NCBI RefSeq assembly: GCF_026672275.1
Contig: NZ_JANQCD010000004.1
Location: 108,545-172,544, forward strand
Length of the DNA: 64,000 nucleotides
Direction: 5' to 3'
Source of the DNA: Marinifilum sp. D737
GTDB taxonomy: Bacteria; Bacteroidota; Bacteroidia; Bacteroidales; Marinifilaceae
Shown here: positions 9,308 to 18,228 of the stretch, in pieces
Position numbering within the stretch: position 1 is the first letter of the stretch
Layout: every line of letters starts with the position of its first letter
Notes under the pieces: model-generated
Told to the model about the DNA's origin: nothing
The model's database searches: none
The model's input: only the letters and a program-made list of their open reading frames with translations
Made by a program: the position numbers and the translations under genes

Positions 9308-9877
9308 TTATTTCATTTTATCCCAATCGCCATCAAACAATAATTGGGCCAAGTTTTTTCTATCTCGTTTAGGCGATTCCATTTCTTGCATGCTTTCGGG
9401 CAATTGTTCCGCATCTCCCAGGTAACCAATAGCAATCATGGTAACCGGTTCAAAATCTTCCGGGATATCAAAAACCTCACGAGCCTTTTCAGTCGAAAAA
9501 CCAGCCATTTGATGCATGTACAAATCCATGCTCATGGCTTGCATGGACATGTTACCAATGGCCAAACCCAAATCATGACGAGCATGTGCATTGGGATTTT
9601 GATTGTGAGCAAATTTTTTGGATACCACGGTTAAAATGATCATCGGAGCCGTTTTTACCCACATCTGGTTAAATTCGCCCAAACAAGAAAACAATTGCTC
9701 GTATCGTTCAGGATAGTCCTTGGTAGCATATACAAATCGCCAAGGTTGTTCGTTGTAACATGATGCAGCAAAAGAAGCCGCCTCAAACAATTTTTCAATC
9801 TTGTCCTCCTCTATCTCCTGATCGGCGAAAGCTCTCGGACTCCATCTTTTATCGATTAATTCGTGTATCTGTGCCAT
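9308..9877 (-). CDS. Nitroreductase-family flavoprotein
   Basis: 189-residue FMN-dependent nitroreductase-type oxidoreductase. It has the N-terminal FMN-phosphate motif KRWSPRAF, then SFAASCYNEQPWRFVYA, a variant of the SxxNxQPWxF signature, and a C-terminal region with IGYLGDAEQLPE and a Lys/Arg-rich tail. The ATG at 9877 begins the family homology. An in-frame extension to 10036 only translates the 7-bp repeat array upstream and is not credible. Reduction of nitro compounds or quinones is the family activity; the real substrate is unknown. Confidence 0.9.
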   Translation of the reverse strand: MAQIHELIDKRWSPRAFADQEIEEDKIEKLFEAASFAASCYNEQPWRFVYATKDYPERYEQLFSCLGEFNQMWVKTAPMIILTVVSKKFAHNQNPNAHARHDLGLAIGNMSMQAMSMDLYMHQMAGFSTEKAREVFDIPEDFEPVTMIAIGYLGDAEQLPESMQEMESPKRDRKNLAQLLFDGDWDKMK

Positions 9878-9901
9878 ATGTATTGGTTTAAAGTTTTTTT
9901 C

Positions 9902-9996
9902 ACAAGCCCCAAATATCAAATCCCAAATATCAAATCCCAAATCCCAAATATCAAATCCCAAATCCCAAGCTCCAAAGATTGGGATTTGGTGCTTGT
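9902..9996. repeat. 7-bp repeat array enclosed by inverted repeat
   Basis: Heptamers CCCAAAT and ATCAAAT alternate from 9908 to about 9977. The array is enclosed by ACAAGCCCCAAAT (9902-9914) and ATTTGGTGCTTGT (9984-9996), which are reverse complements at 12 of 13 positions. It sits in the 5' region of the nitroreductase gene and upstream of the divergent phosphoesterase. Confidence 0.85.
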
Positions 9997-10177
9997 ATTT
10001 TGGCGTTTGAAAATGAATATAACTCTTTTTTAACAATTATTAAGGACTTGGCAGTATTTAATTCTATATATTTGGTGCCTAATTCAATACTAAAATTGTT
10101 ATATCTCAAAAAGGTATTGTGTTAATGAAAATTTACATCCTGATGGAAACAAAATTCTTTTGGGATAGTATAAATAC

Positions 10178-10197
10178 AAATCGGTGAAAACCGATTT
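10178..10197 (+). promoter_or_regulatory. Perfect 8-bp hairpin with GAAA loop just upstream of phosphoesterase start
   Basis: AAATCGGT, then GAAA, then ACCGATTT. It ends 19 bases before the ATG at 10217 and would sit in the 5' leader. The in-frame GTG at 10184 lies inside it, which argues for the ATG start. Confidence 0.6.
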
Positions 10198-10216
10198 AAG
10201 AATCTTTGAAATAAGA

Positions 10217-11485
10217 ATGAGAGCAAGCGTTTATTTATTAATACCTCTGTTACTATTTATGCTTTTGGTAGACATTTACACCTACCGTGGCATAAAACCT
10301 CTGATTGCAAGAATTAACAATTCAATTGCACGACACACATTAACGTATTTATTCTGGAGCATTTCAGTTTTTATTTTTGCTGCCTTTACCACATTCATGT
10401 TTGGTATTAAGCACGTACAAAAAGCCGATGCCTACATCTATTCCGGCTATTTGGTGGCCGGGTTTGCGTTATTTTATTTTCCAAAGTTTGTATTCATATT
10501 TTTCGTCTTAATAAAGGACATACAAGGGGCGATTAGGAGAACCATAGCATGGTTCAGAGAGAGAAGGAATAAAAGTGTACCACAATTTAATTCGAAGAGA
10601 AAGATGGAGAGATCCGAGTTTTTGTACCAAATGGGATTGGTATTGGCTGCCATTCCGTTTGCATCTATCCTTTACGGAGTAACCAAAGGAAAATTCAACT
10701 ACCGAGTAATGCGCGAGAGCATTCGTTTCAACAATCTTCCGAAAGCATTTAAGGGTTTAAAAATTGTTCAGATTTCGGATATGCACCTGGGAAGTTTCAA
10801 CAAGAACTTCGAGAAGGTGGAGAAAGCCGTTGAACTGATTAATGAACAAGAACCAGATTTGATTGTTTTTACCGGCGATTTGGTAAACAACTTTGCCGAA
10901 GAAACCGATGGTTGGGCTTCCGTTCTGGTAAAAATGAAAGCTAAAATTGGCAAATACTCCATACTGGGCAATCACGATTATGGCGATTACTCCTATTGGC
11001 GATCAGAAGAAGACAAAGCTAAAAATCTTGCAGCAATCAAACATTTTCACAAGCAAATGGGATTTCGATTGTTATTGAACGAAACCGAAACCATTAATGT
11101 GAAAGGAGAAGAAATTGCTTTGGTAGGAGTTGAAAATTGGGGTAAACCTCCATTCCCTCAGCATGGCGATTTAAACAAAGCTACCCAAGGCACAGAACAT
11201 CTTCCGTTTAAAATATTATTGAGTCACGATCCTTCGCACTGGGACGAGGAGGTGATTAAAAACTCAAATATCGATCTTACTTTTGCAGGACACACCCACG
11301 GCATGCAGTTTGGAATTGAACGTGCAGGAATCAAGTGGAGTCCGGTTCAGTACAAATACCCTCGCTGGGGCGGATTGTACCGCGAAGGCGATCAGTACCT
11401 GTATGTAAATCGCGGATTTGGATACATTGGTTTCCCGGGAAGAATAGGTATGCCACCCGAAATTACCGTGGTGGAATTGGCATAA
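10217..11485 (+). CDS. Membrane-anchored metallophosphoesterase
   Basis: 422 residues with about four membrane helices in the first 150 residues and a calcineurin-like phosphoesterase domain. All metal motifs are present: ISDMHLGSF (DxH), FTGDLVNN (GDxxx), LGNHDYGD (GNHD), LLSHDP, and FAGHTHGMQFG (GHTH). This matches YkoQ/YaeI-type membrane phosphoesterases with an outward or membrane-proximal catalytic domain. Substrate unknown. An in-frame GTG at 10184 would add 11 residues, but the ATG starts directly before the first helix. Confidence 0.9.
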   Translation: MRASVYLLIPLLLFMLLVDIYTYRGIKPLIARINNSIARHTLTYLFWSISVFIFAAFTTFMFGIKHVQKADAYIYSGYLVAGFALFYFPKFVFIFFVLIKDIQGAIRRTIAWFRERRNKSVPQFNSKRKMERSEFLYQMGLVLAAIPFASILYGVTKGKFNYRVMRESIRFNNLPKAFKGLKIVQISDMHLGSFNKNFEKVEKAVELINEQEPDLIVFTGDLVNNFAEETDGWASVLVKMKAKIGKYSILGNHDYGDYSYWRSEEDKAKNLAAIKHFHKQMGFRLLLNETETINVKGEEIALVGVENWGKPPFPQHGDLNKATQGTEHLPFKILLSHDPSHWDEEVIKNSNIDLTFAGHTHGMQFGIERAGIKWSPVQYKYPRWGGLYREGDQYLYVNRGFGYIGFPGRIGMPPEITVVELA

Positions 11486-11517
11486 AAAAAAGCTCCAATT
11501 TTAATTGGAGCTTTTTT
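11484..11517. terminator. Bidirectional terminator between phosphoesterase and response regulator-kinase
   Basis: AGCTCCAATT and AATTGGAGCT arms with A and T runs on the two sides. It serves both convergent genes. Confidence 0.92.
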
Positions 11518-12618
11518 CTATTTTGACTCTTCATATATTGGAAGCCTAATTTTAAAACTTGTACCGTTACCCACATGGCTTTCCACCTTTATTTCACCAT
11601 TGTGTTTGTCTGCAATTTCTTTCGAAAGAAGTAAACCATATCCCGATCCCAATTCTCCCGAAGTACCAAGACTAGATTGAGGATGCTCCTTATCGAACAA
11701 ATTATTCAATTGATTTTCGTTCATTCCAACTCCCGTATCCGTAATATCAATTTCGATCATATTACCTATCACCCTGGTTTGTACGGTAACAAAACCTTGT
11801 TGACGCGAAAATTTAATGGCATTGCCTAAAATATTCCGAATCATCGTAGCAATTAAATCTTTGGTGCCAAAAGTAGATTTTGCCTCTCCAAAGATTTGCA
11901 CCAACTGTATTTTTTTTAATGCTGCAGTAGGTTGAACAATTTGTAACACTTCTGATATTAGCTTGTGTACATCTATTTTCTCTAAGGTAGATTCAGCTTG
12001 CTTTTCCAGATCACGTGCATACACCAGTAAATTATCTAATAGTTCCATATTTTTTGTGGAAATATTGCAAATCAATTCTGCATATTTTTTAGATGATTTA
12101 TCTTCACTTGCTTCTAAATTTTTAAGCAATAATTTCGAAAAACCAATCAACGAATTAAAGGGATTTCTTAAATCATGACCAATGATGGAGAAAATCTTAT
12201 CCTTGGCAATCATTAATTCATGAATTTGCTTATGCTGTATTTGCAATAAGGAATGTGTAGATACTTTTGAAAGCAACTCTTCCAACTGAAAAGGTTTTGT
12301 GATTACATCCCTACACCCTACTTTAAAAGCTTTGGAGATATTCTCCTGGTCGGTTTTCTCAGCCATAAAAATAACAGGAGTATTGCTGTTTAAATCACTC
12401 ACTCTTATTTTATCAACAAAGGCAAAACCATCACGTGGCATTCTAATATCGATTAACAAAAGGTCAAACTCAATTTCATTACACAGTTCGTATGTTTCCT
12501 CATATGAGCTTGAAGTACGCACAAAATAGTTTGAATCCTCAAAAAAGCTTGAAATCAGGTTTAGGTTTTCAGGTTTATCATCAACTACCAAGAGTTTGAT
12601 AACGTTTAATGTATTCAT
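11518..12618 (-). CDS. Response regulator-histidine kinase (REC-HisKA-HATPase)
   Basis: 366 residues with no membrane segment. An N-terminal receiver domain (about 7-125, phospho-acceptor Asp in LLLIDIRMPRDG) is followed by a HisKA dimerisation helix with acceptor His (IIGHDLRNPFNS, about residue 150). The ATPase domain has an N-box GNAIKFS, G1 DTGVGMNE and G2 GSGYGLLL. This inverted hybrid order (REC first) suggests input by phosphotransfer rather than by its own sensor. Its ATG lies one base after the stop of the bacteriohemerythrin gene, so the two are translationally coupled. Output partner unknown. Confidence 0.92.
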   Translation of the reverse strand: MNTLNVIKLLVVDDKPENLNLISSFFEDSNYFVRTSSSYEETYELCNEIEFDLLLIDIRMPRDGFAFVDKIRVSDLNSNTPVIFMAEKTDQENISKAFKVGCRDVITKPFQLEELLSKVSTHSLLQIQHKQIHELMIAKDKIFSIIGHDLRNPFNSLIGFSKLLLKNLEASEDKSSKKYAELICNISTKNMELLDNLLVYARDLEKQAESTLEKIDVHKLISEVLQIVQPTAALKKIQLVQIFGEAKSTFGTKDLIATMIRNILGNAIKFSRQQGFVTVQTRVIGNMIEIDITDTGVGMNENQLNNLFDKEHPQSSLGTSGELGSGYGLLLSKEIADKHNGEIKVESHVGNGTSFKIRLPIYEESK

Positions 12619-12619
12619 T

Positions 12620-13060
12620 TTAGATCTTTAGTTCGTAGAAAAAATCTTCCAAATTTATATTATTTTCCAACATATACAGTTTCAATTTTGTATCTGATTC
12701 AACAGTATGCCTAAGAAACCATTCTTTTAGAAATTCATGAAATCCATCAAAATTACAATTTTTAAACTTTGCAAGGTTAAATTTTTCCAACAATTCAAAA
12801 TGTTCAATTTGATGCTCTTTAAAAGCAGGGTAATTCATTCTACGCATGGCATTTTCCTCACTAATAAAATGAAATTCTGCATACTTTTCTATTTCATTCA
12901 TAATTCTAAACAACTCATCATCAGAACGCTTTAAATTGATTTCATACTTAAAAGAATTCAACAATTCTATAAAGATTTTATGTTCGAAGTCTATTCTCGC
13001 AATACCTGTCTCAAAATCGGAATGCCATTGTATAATTCCATCTATCTCTCTACTTCCCAT
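12620..13060 (-). CDS. Bacteriohemerythrin
   Basis: 146-residue four-helix non-heme di-iron O2-binding protein. Metal-ligand motifs are visible: HSDFETGIARIDFEHKIF, FHFISEENAMRRMNYPAFKEHQIEH (H...E...H...H), and RHTVESD (HxxxxD). The ATG at 13060 is preferred. An in-frame start at 13147 would add 29 residues with no family match, whereas the family begins just before W at the IIQWHSDF segment. It is directly followed, with one base between, by a REC-kinase gene, suggesting that O2 or redox status feeds that regulator. Confidence 0.93.
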   Translation of the reverse strand: MGSREIDGIIQWHSDFETGIARIDFEHKIFIELLNSFKYEINLKRSDDELFRIMNEIEKYAEFHFISEENAMRRMNYPAFKEHQIEHFELLEKFNLAKFKNCNFDGFHEFLKEWFLRHTVESDTKLKLYMLENNINLEDFFYELKI

Positions 13061-13276
13061 ACTCTTATGTTTTAATGTTAGTATAATGTTGCCTAACAAA
13101 CACCTTGCAACTTTTGGTAACTCCCAACAATTAACCAGTTCGCACATTGGGTATTGGCGTTATCACTAAAATAAGAAATTATGTGTAAGAATCTCTCATT
13201 TATTTTCAATAATTACATCACAAGCTCTTAACATTCTCTTTATCAGAATTAGATCCCATACATTCAGTCATAAAAC

Positions 13277-13305
13277 ACCCCATGCAAAACTAGTCTGCAT
13301 GGGGT
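13277..13305 (-). terminator. Hairpin terminator after DUF6261-like gene
   Basis: ACCCCATGCA and TGCATGGGGT form a perfect 10-bp stem with a 9-base loop. On the minus strand it is followed by a T-rich stretch. Confidence 0.85.
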
Positions 13306-13332
13306 AAAATATAATCGATTGTAAGTAATGAA

Positions 13333-14085
13333 TTACGACTCCTTGCTTGAAGATTCGCTAAGCACTTCTTCTTCGTTTTGTGAACGCCCCATACGCTGGG
13401 CAATTAAGCGGTTGGTTTCTTCAGTTACAATATTCAGTTCTTTCGCTAAATTATTGTAGGCCTCATCTGTTTCAATGTCACACATCACATCAAGATATTT
13501 AAACATTGCCTCCAACTCCTTCCTCAACTCTTTACAAACCGCATCGCTCTGACCTTCATTTCTGCTTGTCTTAGCATCACCTCGTTCTGCCACCGCTTGT
13601 TCAAAATTTTTCTGAGCTTGCTCTAGCTCTGTTAACCAAACCTCACCATCCAATTTTTTCAGAGAACCATTTAAACTTTCATTGGTTTTCAGCTTTTCAA
13701 CCATTCCATTGATAATGGCCGATTCCTCCAACATTGGCTTACGAATGACACCTGAACCCAAACTATCAATTTCATTCAAAATGATTTTTCCAGCTTCGCT
13801 AATTTCAGCATTTAACCGTTTGGAACAGGCTAAAACAAAAGTTTCCAAAGCCGAAAATGCCAAATCACGCTGAGCATCGCATTCTGCAACCGTAAGGGTT
13901 AAAAGTTGAGTGTTTACCTTTTCGGTATTCTTTTCCAACTTTTCGATACCATTAGCGATTCTGGTTTTAAATGGTTCAAAACTGATTGCCTCTGTTACAG
14001 CATTCTCAATTAACTTAAAGATACGATTAGAATAAGTCAAATACTCGGCAATTCGCATACGATAAAACATAGGAATTCTGATCAT
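13333..14085 (-). CDS. DUF6261-like protein of unknown function
   Basis: 250 residues, predicted all-helical and highly charged, with no signal peptide or membrane segment. The segment AECDAQRDLAFSALETFVLACSK and the later ELEAMFKYLDVMCD resemble the Bacteroidota-restricted DUF6261 family; this assignment is from memory of the pattern, not a search. The C-terminal tail (EEEVLSESSSKES) is low complexity. Stand-alone gene bounded by a terminator downstream and a 1-kb gene-poor stretch upstream. No function can be proposed. Confidence 0.75.
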   Translation of the reverse strand: MIRIPMFYRMRIAEYLTYSNRIFKLIENAVTEAISFEPFKTRIANGIEKLEKNTEKVNTQLLTLTVAECDAQRDLAFSALETFVLACSKRLNAEISEAGKIILNEIDSLGSGVIRKPMLEESAIINGMVEKLKTNESLNGSLKKLDGEVWLTELEQAQKNFEQAVAERGDAKTSRNEGQSDAVCKELRKELEAMFKYLDVMCDIETDEAYNNLAKELNIVTEETNRLIAQRMGRSQNEEEVLSESSSKES

Positions 14086-14564
14086 GATTGTAAATTTTAG
14101 TTATTGTATGTTTAATTTTTACTAAACTAATTTATGAAGTCCATTACCCAATGTCAAGTATATTTTGATTATTTTACAAATCACTTATGAGATTCTTATA
14201 TCTGTTTTTTAGATATTTACAAACTTCCTTAAACACAATACATGTATATTGTATACAATTTACAATTCTTTTAGTGATAAGATAAAGCAAGTACTACAAG
14301 ACTTCTTTCCCAATTTATCTCCCACTTTCTTTCTCTTATAAATCAGGCATTAATACAAAATCAATTCTACATACATAAAAAAGTATTCTCACATCCCCAC
14401 AGGCCCAAATATTCACTTACAAGCCATTATCAACAACAAACACTCTTGTTCCCTCCACTCCTAAATTTTGAAGATGTTCTTTTAATCCTTACCGATATAT
14501 TCGTCAACTGCGGGGATGGTACTTTCATCTTTGTTTACTCCTTTCGCAACATTGCTTTACCTTC
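14086..14564. other. Gene-free AT-rich stretch
   Basis: No coding frame, tRNA-like fold or strong terminator seen. It precedes the decayed 42-bp repeat and should include the promoter of the minus-strand DUF6261-like gene. Confidence 0.5.
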
Positions 14565-14921
14565 CTGTAAACTTGTTTGTTATCTTCGATGCACTACGAA
14601 TTGCCCAAACAAACTTGTCTAAGTCCTCCACACATTCAACGGACATATAAACAAGCCTGCCAGACCTTTCTTTACATTTACAGAAGGTTCAAACAATGTT
14701 GCGAGATAGCTCCAAGCGTTTAAGAAAGCAATAAACACCCTTGCAGGATGCTTGCCTGCCATTAAAGTGTGAATAAACAAGCATGCAGGAATCCTCCCTA
14801 ATGTCACGGTTCATACAAATATGCTCGCAAGAAGCCTCCGTGCCATTAGCAAGAGAGTAAACAAACTTGCGAGAACCTTTCCTAACCTCACGAATAGAGT
14901 AAACAAGCATGCGAGAAAACC
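14565..14921 (-). repeat. Degenerate 42-bp (14-residue) tandem repeat, likely decayed repeat-protein remnant
   Basis: Seven consecutive 42-bp units begin with AAAC or AAAT at 14607, 14649, 14691, 14733, 14775, 14817 and 14859. A weaker unit precedes them at 14565 and a partial one follows at 14901. On the minus strand the phase encodes a 14-residue motif S(C/R)xx(V/I)(Y/C) with variable centres (for example SRKFVYSLANGTEA, SCMLVYSHFNGRQA). The frame from 14910 runs 73 codons, is stopped by a TGA, and then continues in phase with the same motif for about three more units. No start with a signal peptide or known domain is seen. Confidence 0.75.
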
Positions 14922-15042
14922 AACTTTCTTATTTTTATTGATAATGAATTAGTGTACAGAACAATACTGTATGCGATTTATGATTAAATTTAGTGTACTA
15001 ATAGAAATTGACTTTTAAGCTCTTACACAACAGCCAAGTGAT

Positions 15043-15063
15043 ATAACATCAATATGATGTTAT
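15043..15063 (+). promoter_or_regulatory. Inverted repeat upstream of hydrolase-TPR gene
   Basis: ATAACATC and GATGTTAT arms around five bases, about 60 bp before the start at 15125. It could be an operator; no known regulator site was recognised. Confidence 0.35.
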
Positions 15064-15124
15064 TCTTACGTTGTTTAAATACCGTAAAACCAAACACAAT
15101 TAAATAAATCCTGCGAAAAACATT

Positions 15125-16582
15125 ATGCAAAAGAAAATAATATTAATTTTTTTACTCCTTCTTGCAGTTAAATCTAGTTACTGTCAGGTTGATAGAAAAG
15201 ATAGATACAATGTGGGTTTTAAGTATTTTAAGGCGACAGACACTTCGAGAAATTATATTATTGGGCATGATACAGTAAATCGCCCCATGTTGATTCATTT
15301 TTGGTATCCCAGTCAAAATAATCCTGAATTAAAATGTATGTCATTCAAAGATTATATTGATTTGATAGCAATTAGAGAAGATTTTGAGAGAGAACAGCAG
15401 GACATTGATAAGATCTCTAACAACTTTGTTAATGCTTACTTGGGATTTTCAAAACAGCAATTTGGAATTGACACATCAATAACAACAGAAGAGGTGCTAA
15501 ATAGCCCGGTTAAAGCAATACTCAATGCAAAACCAATTGATAATAAATTTTCTCTCATCATATATGCTCCATCCAATAGTAAGTCAGCAGTACAAAATCA
15601 TATTATGTGTGAGTATTTGGCCAGCAATGGATATTGTGTTGTTTCAGTTGGCTCTGCAGGACATGAATCCTTAAAACGATACGACCAAAGAAAAGCTACT
15701 GTAGCACAAGTTCGTGATATGGAATTTAGTGTAAAATACATTAGTGATTCATTGAAATTAGATTTTTCTAATATTGGATTATTCGGGTTTAGTACTGGAG
15801 GTATGGCGACAATAATTTACCAGATGCAAAACCCTGAGGTAAAGGCTGTAGCTAGTTTGGATGGAAGCCATGAATACGGATTATATTCTGTATTAAATAA
15901 AATTGAGAAGTTCACTATTGATAAAGCAGATACTCCTTATCTAATGATTGCCAATAAGTACAAAGACTTTTCAATTTTCCCTTATTACAGTTCAATTTCT
16001 ACAGAGGATAAACATCTGTATCAAATGACTGCAATAGGCCATAACGGATTCATATCTTATTGGCAACAATTTGCCATGTGCGGTAAGGATAGTAAGGCAA
16101 ATAACACAACCGAAAGTTATACTGTGCTATGCAAGAGCCTTACTAGTTTTTTTAATGACAAGTTAAAATCAGGAAATAAAGATTCAAAAGAATTTGAAAT
16201 ACAGAACAATAAACTAATTCAAAAGAACGATACTGATTATAACATTGCTGCACAATTACTTAATCGGATAATACAAGACGGGATTGATAATTCAATTAGC
16301 TGGTTGAAATCAAACAAGGTATTGTTTAAAGGCAAAGCCAATATGATTAATGTAGTAGGTAAAATGTATTTAGGCAATCAAAATGACATTGCAATAAAAA
16401 TTTTCACCGCTAATACAGAAATTCATCCTGCTTCCTGGGAAGCTTTTTATAATCTGGCGCGTGCATACAAAGAAAGTAAGCAGATAAATGCTGCGAAAAG
16501 TGAAATTACCAAAGCAAGGAATATTAATAACGAAAATGAAGATATTCAGAAGTTATATGATGAGATAATAAATGCAGAATAA
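15125..16582 (+). CDS. Secreted alpha/beta hydrolase with C-terminal TPR-like region
   Basis: 485 residues with a signal peptide (about 1-20, SSYCQ). The hydrolase part runs to about residue 345: an N-terminal strand region RPMLIHFWYPSQ, then a nucleophile elbow GLFGFSTGGMAT (GxSxG) and a later conserved AIGHNGFISYW that may carry the His. It resembles the PAF-acetylhydrolase/dienelactone-hydrolase class. Residues about 380-485 form helical pairs of TPR type (SWEAFYNLARAYKESKQINAAKSEITKA). Esterase or peptidase activity is inferred from the fold only. Not tightly linked to its neighbours. Confidence 0.75.
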   Translation: MQKKIILIFLLLLAVKSSYCQVDRKDRYNVGFKYFKATDTSRNYIIGHDTVNRPMLIHFWYPSQNNPELKCMSFKDYIDLIAIREDFEREQQDIDKISNNFVNAYLGFSKQQFGIDTSITTEEVLNSPVKAILNAKPIDNKFSLIIYAPSNSKSAVQNHIMCEYLASNGYCVVSVGSAGHESLKRYDQRKATVAQVRDMEFSVKYISDSLKLDFSNIGLFGFSTGGMATIIYQMQNPEVKAVASLDGSHEYGLYSVLNKIEKFTIDKADTPYLMIANKYKDFSIFPYYSSISTEDKHLYQMTAIGHNGFISYWQQFAMCGKDSKANNTTESYTVLCKSLTSFFNDKLKSGNKDSKEFEIQNNKLIQKNDTDYNIAAQLLNRIIQDGIDNSISWLKSNKVLFKGKANMINVVGKMYLGNQNDIAIKIFTANTEIHPASWEAFYNLARAYKESKQINAAKSEITKARNINNENEDIQKLYDEIINAE

Positions 16583-16688
16583 ATTACTTCGCGCAAGCCT
16601 ATCGCTGGCTCAAGCTCAATGTCATTAGATTAAGATCCTGATAAGCTAGATATTGCACTTTACACATACGTTTCACTAATTATAAACT

Positions 16689-17093
16689 ATGCTAAAATAC
16701 TTAATCAACATAGCCATTCTTCTAATAGGCATTATAATTGGAATAGTGATTACCAAAAACTTTTGGGGAGTGAATCAACTCAATTCAGAAATTGACTTAA
16801 TCAAAAAGGAGAAGTCTGAATTACTGGAAATCATTAACGACAATGCCAAAATTCTAAGACTACTAAACAATTACGATCTGGCTGAAGCTGACAGTGAAAA
16901 AACAAAAATTGAACTTGATTGTTTAATCTCTGATATTAAAGAAAAACAGAATGCGGGTTACTCATGTGGATATATAATTTTTGATATAGAAGCCGATTCG
17001 AGCATTAATGCTATAGACACCGTTTTTTCAAGACACACTTTCATTGTTCAAGAATATGGGATAGCATGGGATTATATTATCCCACAAAATTAA
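16689..17093 (+). CDS. Small membrane-anchored hypothetical protein
   Basis: 134 residues. One N-terminal membrane segment (about 4-24, IAILLIGIIIGIVIT) is followed by a short coiled coil (NSEIDLIKKEKSELLEIINDN) and a soluble C-terminal part. I recognise no family. The single anchor suggests the rest faces the periplasm. It lies between the hydrolase-TPR gene and the PD40 lipoprotein gene, with gaps of about 100 bp on each side, so an operon is not evident. Confidence 0.6.
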   Translation: MLKYLINIAILLIGIIIGIVITKNFWGVNQLNSEIDLIKKEKSELLEIINDNAKILRLLNNYDLAEADSEKTKIELDCLISDIKEKQNAGYSCGYIIFDIEADSSINAIDTVFSRHTFIVQEYGIAWDYIIPQN

Positions 17094-17190
17094 ACTGCGT
17101 TCAAAACACTATCATCCAATTAACAAAACCACGCAACCATCTGAAAATGATTTCATCTTACCAATATATTCTAACAATAATCACACAAAA

Positions 17191-18207
17191 ATGAAAACAC
17201 TAAACCTATCTTTCCTACTTATCTTATTAATTCTATCCGTAGCCTGCGACAATAACAGTCCTGGTGGATACAAGTACAATACAGGTAGTCTTCCTGAAAC
17301 TCCCATTAATTTGGAAGCCTTTAATACCGAGTACGATGATTATAACTCTACTGCTCCTACATTGGGCTATCTGATTCCATTCTGCTTTTCGACTAATAGA
17401 AATAGCCAGGGAAATGATTTTGATGTAATCTATCAACCAATGAGTGTGAATTTCGACAAAACCACAGGAGAATTAACTGTAAGTAACGAAACCAAACACT
17501 GGGGAACATTTAAGGAAGTATATGGCGTTATTAATATTGGTGTTGATCAAATAAAAACCCTCGGAAATGAATTTGGACCTAACCTTATCATCACACGTGA
17601 CTTTAATGATACTTATTTCTCACTTTTGTATGCAAGCGATATTTCGGGCGATTTTCAGATCAATTTTATCTCTAACCTCAGCGAAGCGAACTTTGGCGAT
17701 CCCAAGGAAGTATCTTTTCTGAATTCAGAATTTGATGATTTGTATCCTTGTTTCAATTCCGACAATACCAAGATTTACTTCTGCTCGAACCGCCAGGAGG
17801 ATAATTTTGATTTCTATTCGGTTAATGTAGATCCTGAAATGGATTTGGAAACTCTTTTATCTGATGATGCTGAGTACGAAATCAACAAAGAAGAAGCACT
17901 ATCAAGTACAGCCGATGACAAGTGTCCATTTATTTTTGGTAACAAAATGGTTTTTGCCTCGAACCGAGAAGGTGGTTATGGTGGTTTCGATTTGTACTAC
18001 TGCATTTATGAAAATGGGAAATGGAGTCAGCCGATCAACTTTGGAGAAGGCATCAATTCTGAATTCGACGAATATCGCCCTATTTTGATAGATGAAGGCG
18101 TTAGCTACACGCAAACTATGATGGTATTTTCATCGAACCGAACTGGTGGAAAAGGGGGATTTGATTTGTATTTTGTAGGAGTTGACCATGACCATACAGA
18201 ATTGTAA
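17191..18207 (+). CDS. PD40 beta-propeller lipoprotein
   Basis: 338 residues with a lipoprotein signal peptide (lipobox SVAC, Cys about residue 19). Several WD40-like PD40 blades are visible: LYPCFNSDNTKIYFCSNRQ, MVFASNREGGYGGFDLYY, and MVFSSNRTGGKGGFDLYF. The pattern (F/A)SNRxGGxGGFDLY is typical of Bacteroidota PD40 proteins, which often sit at the outer membrane and bind other envelope proteins or peptidoglycan. No OmpA domain follows here, so it is a stand-alone propeller. The lipocalin gene follows after 21 bp and is probably co-transcribed. Confidence 0.85.
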   Translation: MKTLNLSFLLILLILSVACDNNSPGGYKYNTGSLPETPINLEAFNTEYDDYNSTAPTLGYLIPFCFSTNRNSQGNDFDVIYQPMSVNFDKTTGELTVSNETKHWGTFKEVYGVINIGVDQIKTLGNEFGPNLIITRDFNDTYFSLLYASDISGDFQINFISNLSEANFGDPKEVSFLNSEFDDLYPCFNSDNTKIYFCSNRQEDNFDFYSVNVDPEMDLETLLSDDAEYEINKEEALSSTADDKCPFIFGNKMVFASNREGGYGGFDLYYCIYENGKWSQPINFGEGINSEFDEYRPILIDEGVSYTQTMMVFSSNRTGGKGGFDLYFVGVDHDHTEL

Positions 18208-18228
18208 TTTTAGGTAAAACCATAAATC

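Noticed and set aside
9900..10000. CRISPR array
   Set aside because: Units of 7 bp with no unique spacers, and no cas genes in the window; the same applies to the 8-bp and 42-bp arrays.
9878..10036. 53-residue N-terminal extension of the nitroreductase
   Set aside because: It translates the 7-bp repeat array and lies before the conserved family start, so the ATG at 9877 is used.
13061..13147. 29-residue extension of the bacteriohemerythrin
   Set aside because: No similarity to the family, which begins just after the ATG at 13060.
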